A DNA stretch of 16,623 bases, taken from NCBI GenBank assembly GCA_040880365.1, contig JBBDIO010000205.1:1-16623 (forward strand). Direction: 5' to 3'. Below are positions 1-6,385 of this stretch, in pieces. Position 1 is the stretch's first letter; every line of letters begins with the position of its first letter. The stretch comes from JBBDIO01 sp040880365. Lineage in GTDB: Bacteria; Chloroflexota; Anaerolineae; Caldilineales; Caldilineaceae. Position numbers and translations under genes: made by a program. Under the pieces are notes generated by a model, which was given only the letters and a program-made list of their open reading frames with translations, was not told where the DNA came from and searched no databases.

Positions 1-1861
1 GCATGCGCGCCGCGTGCACCGGATCGCCGGGCGTGGGAAAAGGGAGCTTATCGACGACCACCAGGCTCAGATTCTCGCCGGGGATGTCTACCCCCTCCCA
101 AAAGGAACGCGTTGCCAGCAACACACTGTTGGGCGTCGCCAGAAACCATTCCAGCAAGGCATTGCGCGGCGCATCGCCCTGGGCGCGCAGGGGCCAGATC
201 ACCGCGCGATCCAACGCTTGCAGACGGTCGCTGACGCGTTGCAGACCGCCCCAACTGGTAAACAGACACAGTGCCCGCCCCCGGCTGACTTCCAGCAGCC
301 GTTCAATCTCTTGCGCCACCGCATCATAATAGGCATCCTGATTGCTGCCGTTGAATGTAGGCAGCGCCGGTTGATAGAGCAACGCCTGGTGAGGATAGTC
401 AAACACCGGCGGCAAAACCAATTCCTCGCCTACTTCAAAAATTCCACACCGCTGTTTGAAGTGGTTAAAATGACCATCGGTTGCCAGCGTCGCGCTCGTA
501 CAGATCACCGTGCGCGCCGGAGCAGAATCATCGTCGCGGTCGGCGTGGAACAGATACTTGGAGAGTAGATTCGAGGCATCAATCGGCGCGGCGTGCAGTT
601 CCAGGCTGACCCGGCGGCGGTCGAAGACCCGCGACGCATAGCGCACCATCTCGCCCGGTCGGCCCACCTGGGCCACAGTCGCCAATTTTTCACCAGTGGC
701 CGCCACCGCCTCCATCGCCAATTCATACATACGCCGCTGTTCGCTCTCGTCCTCGCCACCATTCTGGCTGCGCCTGGTTCCGCCATCACCCTGCGTGATA
801 CTCGCATAGGGGTTCTCCCGCTTCAGCCTGTTCGCCAAATCGCGCAAGCGATGGGCCAGGCGCAACATCTGTTCCAATTCCCCCTCCAGCGCATAGGCAG
901 AATTGTCGCGACTCTGGTTGGCGGCTTCCTGAAAGGCCAACGTGTTGAGAAAGCGCAGTTCGTCCAGCTCGTCATCCGCCATATGCTCCTGGATCGTGCT
1001 GCGGCCCAGCAACTGCTCCACCGTAAAATCAGTGACGTTGGTTTCATAGACGGCGGTCGCGGTCTGCTCCAGCTGATGCGCTTCGTCGATAATGTAGATA
1101 GGAGCAGCGGGCAATATGCGTTCGCCCGCTTCGCCAAACGCCAGCGCATTGAGCAACAGATGGTGATTTGTAATCAGAATCTGGGCCTCGCCCGCGAAAT
1201 CGCGCATGCGGTTGACCCAGCAGTCATCATCATAAAAACGGCAATCCCGTTGCAGACAGTCATCGGTAAAGCTGACTACGCGTGGGCGCAAATCATTGCT
1301 CACCACAAACGGCAGATCGTCGATATCGCCGGTGGGCGTAGCTTCCAGCCAGGCGCGCATCTGGCGCATCTGATCATCTTCTCGATCATAGAGGGCAATG
1401 GTGCGTTGCTCTGCCAGCTCTTTTTCCCACTTGTAATTGCAGACAAAGTTGCTGCGCCCCTTGACGACGACGGTAGGGATCGTGCGCTTCAACACCTTTT
1501 CGAGGAAAGGAATATCTTTGGTATAGAGCTGGTTTTGCAGCGATTTGTTGGCAGTTGCGACGACAATCGTCTTGCCGGTGAGAATTGCAGGCACCAGATA
1601 GGCGATAGATTTACCCGTGCCGGTGGGCGCTTCGATGAGGGCGTGGCTATAGGCCAACAGCGCGCGCTGGATCGCGAGGGCCATTTCCAGCTGACTGCCG
1701 CGCAGCTCATAATCATCCAGGGTTTGGGCCAATGGCCCCTGCGCGCCAAAAAACGCTGCCAGGTCGGTATCCGCCAGTTCAGGCATCTCCAGCGCAGGCA
1801 CATCGCCCGCATCGAGGCCCGCTTCTGCGCCGTCCTGATCGATTTCCAAATAATCCGCCAC
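1..1861 (-). CDS. DinG/XPD-family ATP-dependent DNA helicase with iron-sulphur cluster, 3' end outside the window
   Basis: Superfamily 2 helicase of the DinG/XPD type, expected to unwind DNA 5'-3' in repair or R-loop removal. The 620 visible residues read continuously. They show a Q-motif-like YELRGSQLEMA (51-61), Walker A EAPTGTGKS (77-85), and four cysteines (141, 202, 207, 214) placed like the Fe-S ligands of XPD/DinG. DEAH follows at 259-262, then SATL (456-459), SFWEGVDIPG (586-595) and DKLPFPTPGDP (604-614). The last motif (QxxGRxIR) and the C terminus lie beyond base 1. There is no N-terminal exonuclease domain of the kind seen in Firmicutes DinG. The start chosen is GTG at 1861, with AGAGGG nine bases upstream. 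An in-frame ATG at 1915 would extend it by 18 residues, but it sits only about 5 nt from the likely transcription start. It is separated from the next gene by a terminator, so it is probably transcribed alone. The family is certain; its exact cellular role is not. Confidence 0.95.
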   Translation of the reverse strand, partial: MADYLEIDQDGAEAGLDAGDVPALEMPELADTDLAAFFGAQGPLAQTLDDYELRGSQLEMALAIQRALLAYSHALIEAPTGTGKSIAYLVPAILTGKTIVVATANKSLQNQLYTKDIPFLEKVLKRTIPTVVVKGRSNFVCNYKWEKELAEQRTIALYDREDDQMRQMRAWLEATPTGDIDDLPFVVSNDLRPRVVSFTDDCLQRDCRFYDDDCWVNRMRDFAGEAQILITNHHLLLNALAFGEAGERILPAAPIYIIDEAHQLEQTATAVYETNVTDFTVEQLLGRSTIQEHMADDELDELRFLNTLAFQEAANQSRDNSAYALEGELEQMLRLAHRLRDLANRLKRENPYASITQGDGGTRRSQNGGEDESEQRRMYELAMEAVAATGEKLATVAQVGRPGEMVRYASRVFDRRRVSLELHAAPIDASNLLSKYLFHADRDDDSAPARTVICTSATLATDGHFNHFKQRCGIFEVGEELVLPPVFDYPHQALLYQPALPTFNGSNQDAYYDAVAQEIERLLEVSRGRALCLFTSWGGLQRVSDRLQALDRAVIWPLRAQGDAPRNALLEWFLATPNSVLLATRSFWEGVDIPGENLSLVVVDKLPFPTPGDPVHAARM

Positions 1862-1926
1862 GTCGATTTTCCCTCTGTTTGGCCGCGAAATTTCGCCCCT
1901 GGATTGGTGTAGCATTTTGCCCCGCC

Positions 1927-1955
1927 AGTTTAGCACGGATGTGCGAAACCTTCAA
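1927..1955 (-). promoter_or_regulatory. candidate sigma70-type promoter for the helicase
   Basis: On the minus strand TTGAAG (1950-1955) and TAAACT (1927-1932) are 17 bases apart, each matching four of six consensus positions. The start of transcription would fall near 1920, leaving about 59 nt before the GTG at 1861. This supports the GTG over the ATG at 1915. Confidence 0.4.
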
Positions 1956-1981
1956 TCTTTTACCACACACAACTACACAAC

Positions 1982-2017
1982 AAAAACCGCCGGTTCCAGA
2001 TGCGGAACCGGCGGTTT
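1982..2017 (-). terminator. rho-independent terminator after the LysM-FAS1 gene
   Basis: A perfect 11-bp stem (1987-1997 with 2004-2014, CCGCCGGTTCC and its complement) has a six-base loop. On the minus strand it is followed by five T. It lies about 60 bases past the stop codon at 2076. It also has three T on the plus-strand side but no plus-strand gene to serve. Confidence 0.88.
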
Positions 2018-2075
2018 GATCACACCCGGCTAATAAAGCCAGTCGGGTATGCACTACAAATTCTTGCGAAAAATC

Positions 2076-4160
2076 TTAGTCGGTGGGCGGCAGAATCACG
2101 GCGTCGATGGCATGAATCACGCCGTTGTTGGCTGCAAGATCCGGCACCACAACCGCAGCGCCATTGATAAGCACGTCGCTGCCATCCAGCTCGAAGCGCA
2201 CGGCCTTACCCTGATGCGTAGTGGCCTGCATCCCGTCCGAAACATCCCCAGAACCCACGCGACCGGACAGTATATGGAAAAGCAGGATCTGCGTCAACTG
2301 GCCCATGGGCTGGTTGAGCAGCTGCTCCATCGCACCGGCAGGCAGGGCGGCAAATGCAGCATCAGTAGGTGCAAAGATGGTGAACGGACCACCACTGACC
2401 AGTGCATCGGTCAGGTTCGCAGCTTCCAGGGCTTCGACCAGCGTGTCAAAGCTGCCATTGGCCCGCAGTGCCGCGACCAGATCGACCGACGATTCGGCCG
2501 CTTCATCATCTGCCGCTTCATCATCTGCGGCATCTTCATCAGTCGCCTCTTCATCGGCCATATCTTCGTCGGCCATCTCTTCGTCATCGGCCATATCCGC
2601 ATCGTCCGCCATGTCTTCGTCCTCGTCGTCGGCAGCAGTCGTGGTAGTCGTTGCCGAACCGGTGGTGGCGGTCGCTGTGGTTGCCGCAGGCGTTCCGGCC
2701 TGGGTAGTACCGATCTGTGCGGTGGTGGGCAGTTGCAGTTCCATGCCCACTTCGATGCGGTTACAGTCGCCCAAATCGTTCAGATTACAGATATCGCGCC
2801 AGGCATCAATATCGCCCAACACATCACGCGCAATCAGGCTCAGAGTATCCCCGGCCTGCACCACATAGGTGCTGCCCGGTGTGCCTGTGCGCGTCGTTGT
2901 GGCTGTGGTAGCCGGGGTGGTGGTTGTGGTCGTCGTCGTGGTGGTAGTCGCCGCGCCGTCCTCGGCCGCGTCGTCGTCAGTCGCGGCCGCCGGTGCAGCT
3001 GTAGTGCCGCGCTGGGCAGTCAAAGACTGTTGCGAATCATCTACAAACTGCCCACCCTCTGCCGTCAGGTTATAGCTGGCAGGAATGTCGGAATTGTTGT
3101 AGACAATCACCACATAAGGGTCGGAGCCGGCAGTCCTGAATTCGGCGACCCGTTGGTTGGCCTCCAGCGAAGTGCTGGTGCTGCCTGCGGCCAATGCCAG
3201 GCTGCCCGGAGCACTCGACGAGGACGGGTCGATATAGCGCCGGAAAGCGGAAGCATTCATCACCCAGAAGTTGAGGCGGCGCGCCACTTCGGGCTGATCC
3301 TGCGGGTCAAACGAAAGCACAATCCGCACTTCTACATCGCTGCCATGGGGTTCAAAGGAAAAGAAATGCTGGTCATACTGTTCGGGCAATTCGCCATCGA
3401 GCACAGGAGAACGCACGACACCTGACGGTCCCACAACGGCCTGGTTGGTGGAGTCGGTTTCTTCTGCGACTTCTTCTTCATCTTCGGTTTCAGTAGCCGC
3501 CGCCGGGGCAGTCGTCGCGACAGGGGCCGGTGTGGCAACCGCGGCCGGCGCTTCTTCTGCTTCTTCCTCGACAGCCTCGGCTTCGTCATCCGCCGCTGCT
3601 TCGTCGTCGGCTTCATCGTCCGCGGCAGGCGCCAGATTGTCGCGCACCTGACCAGCATCGTCGATCAACACGCCATTATCTACGCGCAGGGTAAAGCTGG
3701 CATCCGCATTCGATCTATTAAAGACCACAATCGTATACGGACCCGCAGTACCGCCGAACACCGCACCGATTTCATTATCGGGCGATTGCGGACTCAAGGA
3801 CGCACCAATCCCCAGATTATTGTTATCCAGGCTCGCACCCGTCACTACCTCCCGCGTTTGATCGGCAGTCAAAACATAAAAACCGACGCCATTACTGGTG
3901 GGGTTTGTTCGATCCCAGGTCGCCACCAATGTAATATTCTCACCGGGTGTCTGGGGATTGAGTCCCAACCAAATTTGCGCAGATTGCCCGCCGGTCAAGA
4001 CACCTGCCACTTCCTGACTCTGGATATTTTGCGCCGCGGGCGCCGCCAGAACAGCGGTCCCCATTTTCATGGCGCCAAACAGGGCAACTACGAGTGCAGC
4101 GACAAGCACCAAATTGAGCGATTGCTTCCCTGCCGCGATTGACGTCTTAATTTTCGACAT
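2076..4160 (-). CDS. secreted LysM and fasciclin (FAS1) domain protein
   Basis: Predicted exported cell-surface protein of 694 residues. A signal peptide or anchor (about 16-40, ending VLAAPAAQ) is followed by two beta-rich segments (about 50-165 and 243-375). These share the ending pattern PY[TV][IV]VV[FY]N.S, so they look like copies of one module. A LysM domain lies at 431-478 (YVVQAGDTLSLIARDVLGD), which in this family binds peptidoglycan or chitin-like glycans. A complete FAS1 domain at about 557-692 has FTIFAPTDAAFAALP and the late GVIHAIDAVILP, typical of adhesion proteins. Between the domains lie acidic D/E/A tracts (181-235 and 511-557) and a Thr run (404-426). The ATG is preceded by GGAGG at 11 bases. 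The LysM suggests the protein is held on the wall while FAS1 faces outward; this is inference. A promoter lies at 4426-4455 and a terminator at 1982-2017, so it is probably monocistronic. Confidence 0.9.
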   Translation of the reverse strand: MSKIKTSIAAGKQSLNLVLVAALVVALFGAMKMGTAVLAAPAAQNIQSQEVAGVLTGGQSAQIWLGLNPQTPGENITLVATWDRTNPTSNGVGFYVLTADQTREVVTGASLDNNNLGIGASLSPQSPDNEIGAVFGGTAGPYTIVVFNRSNADASFTLRVDNGVLIDDAGQVRDNLAPAADDEADDEAAADDEAEAVEEEAEEAPAAVATPAPVATTAPAAATETEDEEEVAEETDSTNQAVVGPSGVVRSPVLDGELPEQYDQHFFSFEPHGSDVEVRIVLSFDPQDQPEVARRLNFWVMNASAFRRYIDPSSSSAPGSLALAAGSTSTSLEANQRVAEFRTAGSDPYVVIVYNNSDIPASYNLTAEGGQFVDDSQQSLTAQRGTTAAPAAATDDDAAEDGAATTTTTTTTTTTPATTATTTRTGTPGSTYVVQAGDTLSLIARDVLGDIDAWRDICNLNDLGDCNRIEVGMELQLPTTAQIGTTQAGTPAATTATATTGSATTTTTAADDEDEDMADDADMADDEEMADEDMADEEATDEDAADDEAADDEAAESSVDLVAALRANGSFDTLVEALEAANLTDALVSGGPFTIFAPTDAAFAALPAGAMEQLLNQPMGQLTQILLFHILSGRVGSGDVSDGMQATTHQGKAVRFELDGSDVLINGAAVVVPDLAANNGVIHAIDAVILPPTD

Positions 4161-4419
4161 CTTGTTTCTTTCCTCCGAAATTGAATACGATTCAGAATTT
4201 ATCCCCAGCCGGATGTTTCACCATTCCTGTTGAAGAACACGCCACGCTGAAAACCAGATCACCGCAGCGATATCCGATAGACTGCGGATAAATCATGCAC
4301 ATTCGTCTCGTGCCACAAGCCATTCTACTCGAGACGACCCTCCTCCGACATATACCTGCATCCCGGCAACAATTACCGACAACCGCCAGGCTAGAATTTG
4401 TCGAGGCGCGGTTTGCAAT
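4161..4419 (-). promoter_or_regulatory. long 5' leader of the LysM-FAS1 gene with inverted repeats and a possible small ORF
   Basis: If transcription starts just after the promoter at 4426-4455, the mRNA has about 260 untranslated bases. They contain TCGTCTCG/CGAGACGA (4303-4310 and 4330-4337, 19-base loop). They also hold two overlapping, mutually exclusive stems: CCGCAG/CTGCGG (4262-4267, 4282-4287) and TATCCG/CGGATA (4271-4276, 4285-4290). A 43-codon frame (4323 down to 4192) starts 14 bases after GGAGGAGGG. It could be a leader peptide but resembles nothing I know. There is no gene on either strand otherwise. Confidence 0.3.
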
Positions 4420-4425
4420 TCGCGC

Positions 4426-4455
4426 ATTATACCCTTATGTGAACTGGCAGACCAA
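4426..4455 (-). promoter_or_regulatory. sigma70-type promoter for the LysM-FAS1 gene
   Basis: On the minus strand TTGGTC (4450-4455) and a perfect TATAAT (4426-4431) are separated by 18 bases. It lies in the gap between the stop of the upstream gene (4500) and the LysM-FAS1 start (4160). It is the best -10 match in the window. Confidence 0.6.
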
Positions 4456-4499
4456 ATTTAGCCATTTCCAATCGAGTCGGCGCTGCGCCTGTCAAACGC

Positions 4500-6242
4500 T
4501 TATTCCTCCTGTTCCGTTACATCTTGGTCCGTCACATTTTCGTCCGTCATATTCTCGTCTGTTACGCCATCGGTTTCCTCGCCCGCGCCTGTGTCCACAT
4601 CTTCGGCAGCTTCCGGCGTAGGCGGCAGACCGATGATCTGAATCCCGCGCACAAAGTAATCCTGGACCTTCAACAGCTCGGAACCATCAGATTCGGGACT
4701 TTGTCCGGCCTCCGCTTCCACCTGCCCCAGCACATCTTCGGGCAGCACATCTTCGGGCAAGCCCGCATCGGTTTGGCTCGCGTCCTCCGGCACATTCTCT
4801 GTACCTGGCTCTGTACCTGGCACAAGCACACGCTCAATTTCGTCGGCTGTTTCGCCTTCGTCGGCTGTTTCGCCGGTGGTTGACGCGGATTCATCGGCAT
4901 CAAGATCGGTATCAAGACTGTTTCGCTGCACAATCCGCAACCGCAGATCATAGGTTCCGCTGGGCATCTGACGCAGATCCAGACGTGCGACTTCAGCCTC
5001 GGTCGCCGGGCTATCGCCGGTGGTTAACAGGGTCCAGCTTTCTGCCCCCGCTGCCGACCACGCCAATTCCCAGTGCATAAGATCCCGGGCCGGAATGGTG
5101 GCAACTATCGCCAACAGTCCATCCGCCAGCTCACTATTCCCGGCTGGGTCTCCGGCGGCAGGGTCTCCGGCGCTAACATCGAACGTCGTGCCGCCCTGGG
5201 GGGCGCGAATCCCCGGCTGCGGCAGGAATGCAAATTGGGGCTCACCGCGGTTGGCAAAGCTCAACTGACGCAGGAAATAGTCGCTGAACGTTCCATCCTG
5301 ATATGTGACCCGCAGGCGAAGATCATAGAGACCATCCTCATACTGGGTCGTATCTACGGTAGCCAGCGTGAGACCGATGCCTTGGTCACTGCCGCTGCGA
5401 ATAACCGTCCAGTTATCGGTATTAAACTGGGCGATCTCCACATCCCAACGCATGAGCGGATTACGATAGATGCCGCCTACGGCACCGACGACCTCAACCG
5501 TGCCGCGCAATACTGAACCGAAATCGGGTGCATACAGTCCTGTGCCGCCCGGCAGCCGTGCGCGCATATCGGGCGTTGGTGTAGGCGTGGGCAGGATCGT
5601 GCGTGCGCGCGGCACCAGGTCGGCACCCGGTGTGGGCGTGGGCGGACGAGCATTCCGAATCTCCAGGTTGTTAATAAATGCTTCCGAAAACTGCCCTTCC
5701 ATGTTCACGGCGCGAACGCGCAGATCATAGCGACCATCGGCATATCCGCGTGTGTTCAAAACCAGCAACACATTATCATGCACCACTTCGGCGCTGCTAT
5801 AGACCCAGGCCCAGCGATCTTCACCAGCGCGGGCAATGTGCACATCATAGCGCATGAAGTTGACGATGACTGCCGTTCCCACAATCTCGGTTTCGCCGGC
5901 AATCGCATCCCCGGCACCGGGGTGGATCAATTCGTTGACAGTCCGCGGAATCTTGGTCGGCGTCGGCGGCACGACCGGCGAATCCACAGGGCTGTCTTGC
6001 CCAGCGGCCCATTCCGCACCCCTGCGGGCGTCGAACCACGTCACACCCGCCAATACCGCTACCGCCAAAATCAGCAAAACAAGCGGATTCCGTTGACCGA
6101 TACGCGATCTATGGTGCGAACTTGAATTCCGAAAATCTACTTGCGTCATCTGGCCCTGGGATGGGGAACCAGGCAACCCAGTCTGTCTCACATGCGGGCG
6201 AACTTTGAGATCCTCGTGAACTTTGTCTTCCTCGTGAACCAT
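4500..6242 (-). CDS. membrane-anchored protein with a three-fold repeated beta module and acidic tail, function unknown
   Basis: I do not recognise a named family. From the ATG at 6242 the product has 580 residues: a hydrophilic N terminus, one transmembrane anchor (about 53-70, LVLLILAVAVLAGVTWF), then an outward part. A module of about 70-95 residues occurs three times, each with two landmarks. These are MRYDVHIA, MRWDVEIA and MHWELAWS (130-137, 264-271, 389-396), and YADGRYDLRV, YEDGLYDLRLRV and PSGTYDLRLR (167-176, 301-312, 427-436). PTPTP linkers separate the first two copies. The C terminus is very acidic and built of short repeats such as TDENMTDENVTDQDVT. The start is uncertain. GTG at 6284 lies in a hairpin without a Shine-Dalgarno. 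ATG at 6242 has only a close AGG. ATG at 6149 has AGGG five bases upstream and would still include the anchor. The modules are probably Ig- or fibronectin-like sandwiches; a scaffold or adhesive role is a guess. Confidence 0.8.
   Translation of the reverse strand: MVHEEDKVHEDLKVRPHVRQTGLPGSPSQGQMTQVDFRNSSSHHRSRIGQRNPLVLLILAVAVLAGVTWFDARRGAEWAAGQDSPVDSPVVPPTPTKIPRTVNELIHPGAGDAIAGETEIVGTAVIVNFMRYDVHIARAGEDRWAWVYSSAEVVHDNVLLVLNTRGYADGRYDLRVRAVNMEGQFSEAFINNLEIRNARPPTPTPGADLVPRARTILPTPTPTPDMRARLPGGTGLYAPDFGSVLRGTVEVVGAVGGIYRNPLMRWDVEIAQFNTDNWTVIRSGSDQGIGLTLATVDTTQYEDGLYDLRLRVTYQDGTFSDYFLRQLSFANRGEPQFAFLPQPGIRAPQGGTTFDVSAGDPAAGDPAGNSELADGLLAIVATIPARDLMHWELAWSAAGAESWTLLTTGDSPATEAEVARLDLRQMPSGTYDLRLRIVQRNSLDTDLDADESASTTGETADEGETADEIERVLVPGTEPGTENVPEDASQTDAGLPEDVLPEDVLGQVEAEAGQSPESDGSELLKVQDYFVRGIQIIGLPPTPEAAEDVDTGAGEETDGVTDENMTDENVTDQDVTEQEE
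4728..4875. repeat. cluster of three in-frame tandem duplications
   Basis: Within 150 bases of the acidic tail of the 4500-6242 gene there are three two-copy tandem repeats. One has a 15-base unit (4728-4742, 4743-4757), exact. One has a 12-base unit (4798-4809, 4810-4821), exact. One has an 18-base unit (4840-4857, 4858-4875) with one mismatch. All units are multiples of three, so the frame is kept. A further imperfect 15-base repeat lies at 5146-5172. Confidence 0.9.
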
Positions 6243-6278
6243 GAACCTGCTATTGCCGCCAATTCCTGCCAACCTGCG

Positions 6279-6306
6279 CTGCACAGAAGTGCAGTCATTT
6301 ACTATA
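6279..6306 (-). promoter_or_regulatory. candidate -10 element and 5'-end hairpin upstream of the triple-module gene
   Basis: TATAGT on the minus strand (6301-6306) is followed at once by the perfect hairpin CTGCAC-loop-GTGCAG (6279-6284 with 6289-6294, four-base loop). No good -35 is visible at 16-19 bases. If this is the promoter, the mRNA would start at or in the hairpin, which could protect its 5' end. The element lies between the stop of the penicillin-binding protein gene (6386) and the next start, so read-through from that gene is also possible. Confidence 0.3.
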
Positions 6307-6385
6307 CGCTACAGACCCGGCGATCTGTTACGGACCGTTTTCGGACCAATTGCCTACGCTTTTCGGCGCAACTCTGTGCCCCGGC

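Noticed and set aside
593..1912. Long plus-strand open frame of 439 codons opposite the helicase
   Set aside because: The minus strand here reads as a continuous helicase with all expected motifs; the plus frame has no recognisable domains and is a GC-rich shadow.
2049..3425. Plus-strand open frame of 458 codons opposite the LysM-FAS1 gene
   Set aside because: Its Arg/Gly/His-rich sequence mirrors the acidic and Thr tracts on the other strand; no ribosome binding site or domain.
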